Assembly: GCA_045617625.1 (NCBI GenBank)
Contig: JAZLJA010000045.1
Coordinates: 1 to 58,532, forward strand
DNA: 58,532 nucleotides
DNA from: Firm-04 sp045617625
GTDB taxonomy: Bacteria; Bacillota; Clostridia; Oscillospirales; Ruminococcaceae
Direction: 5' to 3'
Positions 1 to 8,606 of the stretch are shown piece by piece (within the stretch, counting starts at the first letter, position 1; each line of letters begins with the position of its first letter). The position numbers were made by a program, and so were the translations under genes. The notes under the pieces were generated by a model. It was not told where the DNA came from. It searched no databases and was given only the letters and a program-made list of their open reading frames with translations.

Positions 1-702
1 GTCAGCGGTCAGCGACACGCGAATCGTTTCGCCGATGCCGTCGCAGAGCAGTGAGCCGATGCCCGCCGCCGATTTGATGAGTCCCATGCGGGCAGTGCCG
101 GCCTCGGTGACGCCCAGATGCAGCGGATATTCGCACTGCTGCGCCGCCAGACGATAGCTTGCGATCATGTTTTGCACGTTTGATGATTTAATGGAAATGA
201 CGATATCATGAAAATCGAACTGTTCCAGCAGCGATGCATGGTGCAGTGCGCTTTCGACGAGTGCTTCGGGGGTCGGGCCACCGTATTTCCGCAGCAGATC
301 TTTTTCCAGCGAGCCTGAATTGACGCCGATGCGGATGGGGATATTCTTCTCGCGGCATTTGTCGGCAACGGCTTTGACTCTGTCCATCGCGCCGATGTTG
401 CCCGGATTGATGCGAATTTTGTCGATGCCTGCATCGGCGGCGGCAAGCGCGAGTTTATAATCGAAATGAATGTCCGCGACAAGCGGAATCGAAACCGCCT
501 CTTTGATTGCGGGAATCAGCGCAACAGCGTCCATATCGGGAATTGCGGCACGAAGGATCTCGCAGCCTGCCGCTTCGAGTGCTTTTGCTTGAGCCACCGA
601 ACCCGCAATGTCATCCGAGCGGGTGTTGAGCATGGATTGAATATAGATATGTTTGCCGTCCAGCACGCAGCCGCCGACTTTCACAGGATGCAGATTTCTC
701 AT
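1..702 (-). CDS. ispG: 4-hydroxy-3-methylbut-2-enyl diphosphate synthase, partial (3' end outside)
   Basis: This is the first 234 codons of IspG (GcpE), the [4Fe-4S] enzyme that makes HMBPP from MEcPP in the MEP isoprenoid pathway. Translation from the ATG at 702 gives MRNLHPVKVGG, followed by the family stretches IYIQSMLNTRSDD, RAAIPDMDAV, PLVADIHFDY, KIRINPGNIG and IRIGVNSGSLE, which form the TIM-barrel half. The cluster-binding cysteines lie in the C-terminal part beyond the window and cannot be checked. It is the last visible gene of the operon with dxr (same pathway) and rseP, 18 bp after the rseP stop. Confidence 0.95.
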   Translation of the reverse strand, partial: MRNLHPVKVGGCVLDGKHIYIQSMLNTRSDDIAGSVAQAKALEAAGCEILRAAIPDMDAVALIPAIKEAVSIPLVADIHFDYKLALAAADAGIDKIRINPGNIGAMDRVKAVADKCREKNIPIRIGVNSGSLEKDLLRKYGGPTPEALVESALHHASLLEQFDFHDIVISIKSSNVQNMIASYRLAAQQCEYPLHLGVTEAGTARMGLIKSAAGIGSLLCDGIGETIRVSLTAD

Positions 703-720
703 GAAAACACGCCCCTTTCG

Positions 721-1770
721 TTACCTTGTAAATATCGTGAAAACATCTTTGAATGTGACGGCGATCATCAGCAGCATGAGCAGTGCAAGCCCCGCAAAGT
801 GAATCGCGCCTTCGATTTTGGCAGGCACCTGCTTGCGGGTGATCGCTTCGATGATGAGGAACACGAGTCGTCCGCCGTCCAGAGCGGGGAACGGGATCAG
901 GTTGAAAATGCCGACGTTGATGGTGATGAACGACATCAGATCAAACAGCGTGATGCACTTGTCGCGGAAAGATTCTTCCTGTGCGACGTATTCCGTGGTG
1001 GTGTCGATCACGCCGACAACGCCCGAAAGGTCATGGAAACCGTATTTGCCCGAGATGAGGTCGATCAGCGAGATCCAGATCAGACGAGCGGTGGAAACGG
1101 TGTTTTTACAAGTAAAAGCGAGGATATTCGGAATTGTTTTTTGCTGACCATAGACCCAGAAATCGTAAAGTCCGTTGGTCTGTTTGTCGAGAAATTTGAC
1201 GTCATGCAGTGTGACAAGCTCGTTGTTTCGTTCCACCACGACTTCAAACGTATCGCAGGTGTCATTTTGCAGGGCATAGCCGATATCGCCAGCGACGAAG
1301 ATGCGCAGTCCGTTGATTTTCACGAACCGGTCGCCGATTTGCAGCTTTTCATCGGAGGAGGCGACGGACTGCTGATTTTCATCCATATGGAAGTTGCAGA
1401 TGGTGGTGGATGAGAGACTGTCGCCGAGCGAGGAAGTCAGCAGGATGAGGAAAAATCCGAGGATGATGTTCATGGTCGCGCCCGCCACGGTCACGAGCAT
1501 TCGCTTCCAGACAGCCTGATTGCGGAAGGCACGGGGATCGTTGCTGGTTTCGTCCTCGCCCTCCATGGCGCAGTAGCCGCCGATGGGGAGCGCACGGATG
1601 GAATATTTGGTTTCACCGCGTTCTTTTTGCTTGAGCAGCGGGCCCATGCCGATGGAAAATTCAAGGACACGGATGCCGCATTTTTTCGCGACGAAGAAAT
1701 GTCCGAGTTCGTGGAGAAAAATTATCACGCCGAAGCAGATGATCGCGGCGAGAACGGTGAGAATGGTCAT
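721..1770 (-). CDS. rseP: RIP (site-2) metalloprotease RseP
   Basis: A 349-residue membrane zinc protease of family M50B. The zinc motif HELGH is at about residues 20-24 in the first membrane helix, a PDZ-like segment lies near the middle, and the C-terminal motif NLIPFPALDGGRL supplies the third metal ligand Asp. Such proteases cut transmembrane segments of anti-sigma factors or signal peptides. The position between dxr and ispG is the usual one in Firmicutes. The start ATG at 1770 begins directly with the first hydrophobic helix. Confidence 0.95.
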   Translation of the reverse strand: MTILTVLAAIICFGVIIFLHELGHFFVAKKCGIRVLEFSIGMGPLLKQKERGETKYSIRALPIGGYCAMEGEDETSNDPRAFRNQAVWKRMLVTVAGATMNIILGFFLILLTSSLGDSLSSTTICNFHMDENQQSVASSDEKLQIGDRFVKINGLRIFVAGDIGYALQNDTCDTFEVVVERNNELVTLHDVKFLDKQTNGLYDFWVYGQQKTIPNILAFTCKNTVSTARLIWISLIDLISGKYGFHDLSGVVGVIDTTTEYVAQEESFRDKCITLFDLMSFITINVGIFNLIPFPALDGGRLVFLIIEAITRKQVPAKIEGAIHFAGLALLMLLMIAVTFKDVFTIFTR

Positions 1771-1851
1771 GAAACGGCTCCTTTCGGGGGTGGGGAATTT
1801 GCGCAGGGGGATATGGGGTGATCTCTTTCAAATGCAGGATTTGGGATTCAT

Positions 1852-3000
1852 TCAAAATGCGCCGCAGGCGTTTCTTACGTATTCGCGGGCAGCACGATCG
1901 GCACTGACCACATCGGCATAGCAGGTGAGCGGTGTGGTCGGCAGGGCGTTGATTGCCGCCGTGACCAGTTCGCCGATCTGCAAAAACTTGATCTTGCGTG
2001 CCAAAAATGCCGCGACTGCTTCTTCGTTTGCGCCGTTTGCGATGCAGGGCGATGAGCCGCCCATTTCGCTTGCCTTGATGCAGGCAGTCAGGCAGTCAAA
2101 GGTATCGTAATCGGGTTTTGCGAAAGTCAGCTGCCCGTAATCGGTGAGAGAAAGCGGTTTGGTGGGGCAGGGCAGCCGATCGGGGTACATCAGTGCATAC
2201 TGGATCGGGATTTTCATGTCAGGCACGCCCATCTGCCCGATCATCGAGTCATCGTCATACACCACAGCCGAATGCAAAACGCTCTGCCGATGCACCACGA
2301 TCTCGATCTGGTCGGGGGTCAGGTCAAACAGCCACCGCGCCTCGATGAATTCGAGCCCCTTGTTCATCAGGGTTGCCGAGTCGATCGTGATTTTGTTGCC
2401 CATGCTCCAGTTTGGGTGATTGAGGGCTTCTTCCACGGTGGTATTCTGCAAATCTGCTTTGGTTTTGCCGAAAAACGGTCCGCCCGATGCCGTCAGGATG
2501 ATTTTTTTGAGCTGACTGCGCTTGTTTCCTTGCAGGCACTGGAAAATCGCGGAATGCTCGCTGTCCACGGGATAAATCGGGATATTTTTCTCGGCAGCGG
2601 CGTTCATGACCAGCGCACCGCCTGCCACGAGGGTCTCCTTGTTGGCGAGGGCGATCGGTTTTTTCGCGTCGATGGCGGTCAGAGTCGGCAGCAGGCCAAC
2701 CATGCCGACCACCGAGTTGAGCAGCGTGTCGGTGGAGGAATGCCGTGCAATCTCACAAAGACCGTCCATGCCTGCGAGAACCGTGCATCCAAGCCCGCTT
2801 GCGGCTTCTTTCAGCTTCGGATACAGGGATTCATCCGCGATGCAAAGCAGTTCGGGGCGCAGGATCTTTGCCTGCTCCACGAGTTTTTCGATACTGCGGT
2901 TTGCAGCAAGTGCGGTCACGCGAATGCCGTGCATCTGCGCGACTTCGATCGCCTGTGTGCCGATGCTGCCTGTTGAGCCAAGAATTGCAACACTGTGCAT
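1852..3000 (-). CDS. dxr: 1-deoxy-D-xylulose 5-phosphate reductoisomerase
   Basis: A full-length 382-residue DXR, which converts DXP to MEP with NADPH. The N-terminal Rossmann motif is AILGSTGSIGTQAIEV. The catalytic and metal region includes PVDSEHSAIFQCL and the flexible-loop SGGPF. The C-terminal domain includes the family stretch LANKETLVAGG. It lies in the isoprenoid/envelope operon with uppS, cdsA and ispG. The gene is expected to be essential because no mevalonate genes are seen here. Confidence 0.96.
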   Translation of the reverse strand: MHSVAILGSTGSIGTQAIEVAQMHGIRVTALAANRSIEKLVEQAKILRPELLCIADESLYPKLKEAASGLGCTVLAGMDGLCEIARHSSTDTLLNSVVGMVGLLPTLTAIDAKKPIALANKETLVAGGALVMNAAAEKNIPIYPVDSEHSAIFQCLQGNKRSQLKKIILTASGGPFFGKTKADLQNTTVEEALNHPNWSMGNKITIDSATLMNKGLEFIEARWLFDLTPDQIEIVVHRQSVLHSAVVYDDDSMIGQMGVPDMKIPIQYALMYPDRLPCPTKPLSLTDYGQLTFAKPDYDTFDCLTACIKASEMGGSSPCIANGANEEAVAAFLARKIKFLQIGELVTAAINALPTTPLTCYADVVSADRAAREYVRNACGAF

Positions 3001-3022
3001 AGTATAACCTGCTTTCTAACGG

Positions 3023-3051
3023 ACGGAGCGGTATATCTGACACCGCTCCGT
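3023..3051. promoter_or_regulatory. Perfect 10-bp inverted repeat between cdsA and dxr
   Basis: ACGGAGCGGT at 3023-3032 pairs with ACCGCTCCGT at 3042-3051. On the minus (coding) strand no T-run follows the hairpin, so it looks like an intra-operon processing or attenuation hairpin, not a full terminator. On the plus strand TTTTG follows. Confidence 0.5.
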
Positions 3052-3114
3052 TTTGTGATTCTGTGATTTTTGCTGCTTTTTCCGATTCCTGATATAAATG
3101 CCGCAGGCACCTTT

Positions 3115-3948
3115 TCAGGCACCGAAAAAGCCAAATGCTGTGATGTATGCGCAGAGGAACGGTGCGACCATCAGCACGCTGTCAAAACGGTCGAGCAAGC
3201 CGCCGTGTCCCGGCATGATATTGCCGTAGTCTTTAATATCGAGCTGACGCTTCAGCACTGAGGCAGTCAGATCGCCCAGCGTGCCGAGCAGCGCACACAT
3301 GACGCCGATGATCAGTGTGGATGCCCACGGAACGGAGATCGGCATTTCTTTTGCTTCGCAAACCGAAGCGTAAATTGCGGAAAACAGTGCAAAGAAGATG
3401 ATATCCGAAACGATGCCGCCCACAAGCCCTTCGACGGTTTTTTTCGGGCTGATGGTCGGGCAAAGCTTATGTTTGCCCAATGCGCTGCCGACAAAATATG
3501 CACCCGAATCGGCGATCCAGCCGCCGCAGAGTGCCAGCACCACGTAAATGACGCCGTGCTGTTCGTGGCTGTTGTTGAGTGTGACCAACGTGGACATTGC
3601 CATCGGGATCAGATACATTCCTGCGATCACGCCGAAAAACGAGCGCATCAGGAACTGCGTTTGGCGGAATACATATTCGCCGCATACCACAAGCGTGCAG
3701 ACGAGAATCAAGAGCATCTTGTATTTTGAAAGTGTGCCGACGGCGATGATGGGATACAGCAGGGCAAACAGCATACCTGCGCCCGTTGCAGCACGGTATT
3801 TCAACACATGGTTGACTTTGAAGAACTCCAGCACCATGATCAGGGACAAAATGCCGACGACGATCGGAAGCACCACGGTGTTGTGCAGAAATAGCACGAT
3901 CAGCGTGATGACAATGCCGACGGCTGCGGAAATCAGTCGAGTTATCAT
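3115..3948 (-). CDS. cdsA: Phosphatidate cytidylyltransferase
   Basis: A 277-residue polytopic membrane enzyme that makes CDP-diacylglycerol from phosphatidate and CTP. The hydrophobic N-terminal helices and the C-terminal CDP-alcohol signature support this: SPKKTVEGLVGG, then LGDLTASVLKRQLDIKDYG and MPGHGGLLDRFDS. Its position after uppS is the standard Firmicutes order. The ribosome binding site before the ATG at 3948 is weak. Confidence 0.95.
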   Translation of the reverse strand: MITRLISAAVGIVITLIVLFLHNTVVLPIVVGILSLIMVLEFFKVNHVLKYRAATGAGMLFALLYPIIAVGTLSKYKMLLILVCTLVVCGEYVFRQTQFLMRSFFGVIAGMYLIPMAMSTLVTLNNSHEQHGVIYVVLALCGGWIADSGAYFVGSALGKHKLCPTISPKKTVEGLVGGIVSDIIFFALFSAIYASVCEAKEMPISVPWASTLIIGVMCALLGTLGDLTASVLKRQLDIKDYGNIMPGHGGLLDRFDSVLMVAPFLCAYITAFGFFGA

Positions 3949-4011
3949 AGCAAGAAATCAGCGGCGGCGATGCTGCCGCACTCCTTTATCAGATTGTATC
4001 AGATGGGAAAC

Positions 4012-4740
4012 TCACAGCCCGCCGAATCTGCGGTTGCGCTTTGCATATTCCAGCAGGGCAGCATTGAGTTCTTTTTTGGAAAAATCGGGCCAGAGCGTGT
4101 CGCAGAAGTAAAATTCGGCGTAAGCGCACTGCCAGAGCAAAAAGTTGGAAATGCGGTATTCGCCGCCCGGGCGGATCAGCAAATCGACATCGGGCATTTC
4201 TCTGGTATAGAGGTTTTGTGAGATCATGTCCTCGGTGATGTCGTCGGGGTTGAGGCTGCCTGCCTTGACCTGTTCCGCGAGCATGCGGCAGGCGTGGGTG
4301 ATTTCATCGCGGGCGCCGTAATTGACCGCAAGCCCCATGTTCATTTCCTTATATATAATGGTGTCTTCTTCGAGCGCTTCAAAGCTTTTGCGCAAATCGG
4401 GCTCGAATGCACCCTTGTCGCCCAGAATAATCATGCGCGTGTTTTCGGTGAAATATTTTCTGACTTCCACGAGATATTCGCGCATCAGGTTCATAATTGT
4501 GTGGACTTCGTCCTCGGGGCGTTTCCAGTTCTCGGTGGAAAACGCATAGAACGTGATGTTTTCGATACCGATGTCCTTGCAGTAACGAACGATTTTCTTG
4601 AAGTTTTTCGCGCCCTCAATATGCCCTGCCGAACGGGGCAGACCGCGTTTTTTTGCCCAGCGCCCGTTGCCGTCCATGATGAAGGCAATGTGCTTGGGGA
4701 GCATCTCGGCGGGGATTGGCGGCTGAACTGCTTTTGCCAT
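4012..4740 (-). CDS. uppS: Isoprenyl transferase (undecaprenyl diphosphate synthase)
   Basis: A 242-residue cis-prenyltransferase. The substrate-binding motif HIAFIMDGNGRWAKKRG near residue 18 contains the catalytic Asp. The C-terminal part has RPGGEYRISNFLLWQ and the family end WPDFSKKEL. It builds the C55 lipid carrier for peptidoglycan from products of the MEP pathway genes in the same operon. Confidence 0.96.
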   Translation of the reverse strand: MAKAVQPPIPAEMLPKHIAFIMDGNGRWAKKRGLPRSAGHIEGAKNFKKIVRYCKDIGIENITFYAFSTENWKRPEDEVHTIMNLMREYLVEVRKYFTENTRMIILGDKGAFEPDLRKSFEALEEDTIIYKEMNMGLAVNYGARDEITHACRMLAEQVKAGSLNPDDITEDMISQNLYTREMPDVDLLIRPGGEYRISNFLLWQCAYAEFYFCDTLWPDFSKKELNAALLEYAKRNRRFGGL

Positions 4741-4932
4741 GCGTGGGAAACCTTCCTTTCTGAAGTGTGGGAAGTATCGCTTGGATGGTATTCTTCATAA
4801 AGAACACAAAAGGGCAGAACAGGCAGCAGAGGGGTTCTGCGCCCGTTCAGCCTTTGTGTGGTGATGCAAATTTTGCTTTGATATTTGATACAGTGGCTTT
4901 TGGCTGCAAATATGATATCGGGCAGCCGCTTC
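4741..4932 (-). other. Intergenic hairpin between frr and uppS
   Basis: This 192-bp gap holds a long imperfect inverted repeat (about 4801-4863, arms CACAAA and TTTGTGT with further pairing inside). No strong T-run follows on the coding strand, so it may be a processing or attenuating structure inside the operon. No gene is seen. Confidence 0.35.
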
Positions 4933-5499
4933 TTACAGAGACATAATCTCCTTTTCCTTTGTGGAAACCAGATTGTCGATCTCTGCCACGAATTTATCGG
5001 TGAGCGTCTGCACTTTCTTATCGGAGTCTTTCAGGTCATCTTCCGTGATCTCGGAATTTTTCTTCATGGCCTTATATTTTTCCACAAGGTCGCGGCGTTC
5101 GTTGCGGATGGCAACCTTTGCCTCATCGCCGAATTTCTTGATGGTCTTGCACAGATCTTTACGGCGATCCTCGGTGAGCTGCGGGAACACCAGACGGATG
5201 GCTTTGCCGTCATCGGTGGGGGTGATGCCCAGATCGGAGGCGAGGATGGCTTTGGTGATCGCACGGATCATCGAGGCATCCCACGGAGTAATCATCAGCA
5301 TTCTTGCTTCGGGCACGGAAATTGCCGCAACCTGATTGATCGGGGTGGGTGAGCCGTAATAATCCACGGGGATTTTGTCCAGCACAGCGGGGTTTGCACG
5401 GCCTGCGCGAATGGTGGTAAATTCGCTTGTCAGGCGGTCAATGACCTTTTTCATGCGTACTTCGGTGGCATCCAGTTTTTCTTTCATCAATTCGTTCAT
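4933..5499 (-). CDS. frr: Ribosome recycling factor
   Basis: A 188-residue RRF that splits post-termination ribosomes together with EF-G. Typical stretches are TIRAGRANPAVLDKI, YYGSPTPINQVA and RRDLCKTIKKFGDEAKVAIR. The length matches the usual 185 residues. The ATG at 5499 follows a GGGAG ribosome binding site. It is cotranscribed downstream of pyrH with a gap of 45 bp. Confidence 0.97.
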   Translation of the reverse strand: MNELMKEKLDATEVRMKKVIDRLTSEFTTIRAGRANPAVLDKIPVDYYGSPTPINQVAAISVPEARMLMITPWDASMIRAITKAILASDLGITPTDDGKAIRLVFPQLTEDRRKDLCKTIKKFGDEAKVAIRNERRDLVEKYKAMKKNSEITEDDLKDSDKKVQTLTDKFVAEIDNLVSTKEKEIMSL

Positions 5500-5544
5500 G
5501 ATGGTTCACTCCCTGTATTTGATATTATGTGAAGCAGAGTTTGC

Positions 5545-6264
5545 TCATGCCTCGGGGTCGGATGTAATGAGGGTGCCGATATTCTCGCCCATGCAGGCAT
5601 CGAAAATGTTATCGGGTCTGCCGAGGTCGAACACGAGCATCGGCATTTTGTTGTCGCGGCAAAGGGCTGCTGCGGTCATATCCATAACGGCAAGCTGCTT
5701 GCTGACAACATCGCTGAAGGTGAGTGTATCGTACTTCACCGCATCGGAGAACTTGTTGGGGTCCTTGTCATAAACGCCGTCGACCATGGTGGCTTTCAGC
5801 AGAATATTCGCTTCGATTTCCGCTGCACGCAGAGCTGCTGCGGTATCTGTCGAGAAGAAGGGGTTGCCTGTGCCGCATCCGAAAATGACGATTCTGCCCT
5901 TTTCAAAGTGACGCATTGCACGGTTGCGGATATAGGGTTCAGCGATCTGTGTCATGGTGATGGCGGTCTGAACGCGCACTTCACAGCCCAGCGATTCCAG
6001 CACATCTGCGACAGCCAGAGCATTCATGGCAGTTGCCAGCATACCGATATGGTCGGCGCGGGTGCGGTCCATCGCACCGGATGAACGGCCTCTCCAGAAG
6101 TTTCCGCCGCCAACGACGATGCCGATATCCACGCCGGCATCAGCGGTGCGTTTGACTGCTTTGCAGATCGTGGTGATGGTGTCGTAATCGAGTCCGGTTT
6201 TCTTGTCGCCTGCGAGTGCCTCGCCGCTGATTTTCAGAAGAATGCGTTTATATTTGGGTTCCAT
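5545..6264 (-). CDS. pyrH: Uridylate (UMP) kinase
   Basis: Amino-acid-kinase fold UMP kinase that makes UDP. The protein starts MEPKYKRILLKISGEAL. Glycine-rich binding motifs VVGGGNFWRGR and FGCGTGNPFFSTDTAAALRA are present. The ATG at 6264 is chosen over an upstream in-frame start because GGAGG lies 8 bp before it and the family begins here. This gives 239 residues, the usual size. It is the first gene of the minus-strand operon. Confidence 0.96.
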   Translation of the reverse strand: MEPKYKRILLKISGEALAGDKKTGLDYDTITTICKAVKRTADAGVDIGIVVGGGNFWRGRSSGAMDRTRADHIGMLATAMNALAVADVLESLGCEVRVQTAITMTQIAEPYIRNRAMRHFEKGRIVIFGCGTGNPFFSTDTAAALRAAEIEANILLKATMVDGVYDKDPNKFSDAVKYDTLTFSDVVSKQLAVMDMTAAALCRDNKMPMLVFDLGRPDNIFDACMGENIGTLITSDPEA

Positions 6265-6502
6265 AGGACAAGTACCTCCAAAATAATACTTACAAATATT
6301 ATACACGATTTTTTCGATAATGTAAAGGGGAAAACGGAAGAAAAATCCGATTTTGTCAAATTTCACATGAGAAAGGCGGAGCGGAAATCTTAATGTTTAG
6401 TTAAAGATTTACCATCATATTGTAAAAGTGCACAAACAGAATCCGAAAATATGTGCATTCTGTGTAAAACGTCGATTTTATTCGGAAAAAACCACATTTA
6501 TC

Positions 6503-6531
6503 TTGCATTTGCGTTCAAACTCTGTTAATAT
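6503..6531 (+). promoter_or_regulatory. Sigma-A-type promoter of the Thr-rich surface protein gene
   Basis: TTGCAT (6503-6508), a 17-bp spacer and TAATAT (6526-6531) lie 72 bp before the start codon of the gene at 6604. The rest of the 339-bp region 6265-6603 shows no gene and should also hold the pyrH operon promoter on the other strand. Confidence 0.6.
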
Positions 6532-6603
6532 ATATCGTACAGATAAATCGGGAAAACCGATTTTTTTTATGTTTAGGGAAAATTTTTATTGGAGGAAAGA
6601 GTT

Positions 6604-8418
6604 ATGAAAAAATGGAACATCCGAAAAACCGTAACAGCTGCGGCTGTGGCGGCGGCAGCTCTGGGCGTTTCCGCATATGCGGCGATCTCGGGCTTTGCTG
6701 ATGACTATGAGAAAGGCGTTTCGCCTGACAACTCTGAAAAAGCAAAGTTCGTCACCGATGTGGATGAGGACGGCTTGCTCGCAGATGCGCAGAATTACTC
6801 GCTGTTCATTGAGAACGGTTTCACCGCAAAGGGTGCGGACTGTGAAGGTACGCTTGCATGCGGCGGCGAATTTGCCACGCTGGACGGCATCGGTGCTTAC
6901 AGTATCGGCGCACATCTCTCGCAGAGTGCGGACGGCGATGCGGTTGTTTATGTGCAGGACGGTCCCGTTGCGGATTGCGTATATCCCCAGAATGCCTGCG
7001 CAGTCATCGGCAAGGATATGCCGGATGCGGATGTTCACATTAACGGCGGCGGAAAGATCTACCGCGATGATATGATTGATATGTCCTCCTCGTTTAATGC
7101 GCTGCGTGAGACCAGCAAGACCATCGCACAGCAGGAGAACAGCGGCACTGCCGAACAGGCACAGTTTGAAGCAAAGGTGACACTGACAGGTCAGGGCGAT
7201 GAAGAAACCTATATCTGGAATTTCACCTCTGAGGAATGGAACAACCTGTTCTCGTTCCCGCAGCTCGGTCCGTGGGCAACACCTTCCATCAATTTTGAAG
7301 TGCCCGACAGTGCAAACGTGATCATCAACATCACAGGCAATGATATCAAACTCCCGATCCCGACAGGCGGCTGTTCGTTCAACGGTCAGCGCATCGAAGG
7401 CAACGACGGTCCGGGTTGTGAACGCATTCTGTTCAACCTGCCCGATGCACAGAAATTCAGCTTCACGGGCTTCGGTACATTCTATGGTTCGATCCTCGCA
7501 CCCAACGCCGACGGTTCTGACAACTTTGATGCAAAGAATCCTTTCTCGGCAGGCGGACACGTTTCGGGTCAGCTGATCGCAAAGTCTTACGAGGGCGGCA
7601 TCGAGTTCGGCTACACGCTGTATAAGGGCGGCAAGTTCAAGGCTGAAACGACCACCACCGAAGAAACCACGACCACTACAACGACGACCACGACCACGAC
7701 TACCACAACCACCACGACCACAACGACCACTCCCGAAACAACCACTTCCACAACCACCACCTCCACGACGACCACCACCTCCACCACGACAACGACCACG
7801 ACGACCAGTACCACCACAACCACCACGACAACAACAACGACTACAACTACCACAACCACCACAACGACGACCACCACAACAACGACCACCACGACAACCA
7901 CGACCACTACTACCACGACGACAACGACGACGACCACAACAACTACGACAACGACAACCACGACCACTACGACAACAACGACGACCACTACAACAACGAC
8001 CACAACGACGACAACAACAACTACTACAACGACAACCACCACGACGGAGACGACCACATCGCTGAAGGAAACGGAAGAAACCAGAACCACCACAACAACC
8101 ACAACCACATCGACAACAACAACGACCACCACCACAACAACTACGACGACTACGACCACCACAACGACGACGACTACCACGACGACGACTACCACGACCA
8201 CTGCGGCGGAAACCACAACATCGGGCGAAACCACCACAACAACTGATACCACCGCGACCACCACCGCAAAAACGACTGAAGCAGCCCGCACCACAAAGAA
8301 CACTACCACCACCACGCAGCCTGCACCCAAAACCAGTGAGGATATCCCGTTTGGCATTGGCGCAGCAGCACTGCTTGCAATCGGCGCGGCTGTGGCACTC
8401 AGACGTAAGGAACAGTAA
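6604..8418 (+). CDS. Choice-of-anchor-A-like surface protein with giant poly-Thr stalk
   Basis: A 604-residue predicted cell-surface protein. A signal peptide (MKKWNIRKTVTAAAVAAAA) precedes a globular region at about residues 45-335 that resembles the choice-of-anchor A (CAA) adhesin fold, for example FTGFGTFYGSILAPNA and HVSGQLIAKS. A Thr-rich stalk of about 190 residues follows, including 79 consecutive Thr codons (7810-8046) and a second run of 30 (8113-8202). The tail APKTSEDIPFG, a hydrophobic helix and RRKEQ resembles a degenerate sortase sorting signal. The ATG at 6604 is preceded by GGAGG at 6592-6596. Function is unknown; adhesion or display on the wall is inferred. Confidence 0.75.
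   Translation: MKKWNIRKTVTAAAVAAAALGVSAYAAISGFADDYEKGVSPDNSEKAKFVTDVDEDGLLADAQNYSLFIENGFTAKGADCEGTLACGGEFATLDGIGAYSIGAHLSQSADGDAVVYVQDGPVADCVYPQNACAVIGKDMPDADVHINGGGKIYRDDMIDMSSSFNALRETSKTIAQQENSGTAEQAQFEAKVTLTGQGDEETYIWNFTSEEWNNLFSFPQLGPWATPSINFEVPDSANVIINITGNDIKLPIPTGGCSFNGQRIEGNDGPGCERILFNLPDAQKFSFTGFGTFYGSILAPNADGSDNFDAKNPFSAGGHVSGQLIAKSYEGGIEFGYTLYKGGKFKAETTTTEETTTTTTTTTTTTTTTTTTTTTTPETTTSTTTTSTTTTTSTTTTTTTTSTTTTTTTTTTTTTTTTTTTTTTTTTTTTTTTTTTTTTTTTTTTTTTTTTTTTTTTTTTTTTTTTTTTTTTTTTTTTTTTETTTSLKETEETRTTTTTTTTSTTTTTTTTTTTTTTTTTTTTTTTTTTTTTTAAETTTSGETTTTTDTTATTTAKTTEAARTTKNTTTTTQPAPKTSEDIPFGIGAAALLAIGAAVALRRKEQ
7641..8220 (+). repeat. ACN codon tract encoding the Thr stalk
   Basis: About 580 bp of nearly pure ACN codons, interrupted by a few Glu, Ser, Pro and Leu codons. 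All four Thr codons are mixed without a regular DNA period. The protein sequence, not the DNA repeat, therefore seems to be conserved. Confidence 0.95.
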
Positions 8419-8431
8419 TCAATAAAAAATC

Positions 8432-8463
8432 AAAACCGTATCGCAGAAATGTGGTACGGTTTT
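8432..8463 (+). terminator. Rho-independent terminator
   Basis: AAAACCGTA and TACGGTTTT form a 9-bp stem 13 bp after the stop of the Thr-rich protein gene. The run of T is short. Confidence 0.7.
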
Positions 8464-8606
8464 GTCTTAATTGCACAGATATTATGGCAGAATTTGTCAA
8501 TTCTCACAAAGTTTGCAGATGGATGTATTTTCTGACCGCAAGTTCTCGTAATAACAAACAGAGGGACGAAAAGAATCTTATTTATAAAATTAAAGGAGGA
8601 ATACCT

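Noticed and set aside
7611..8357. Minus-strand open frame rich in Val
   Set aside because: It is the reverse reading of the ACN (Thr) tract; GT-rich codons give poly-Val without any gene features.
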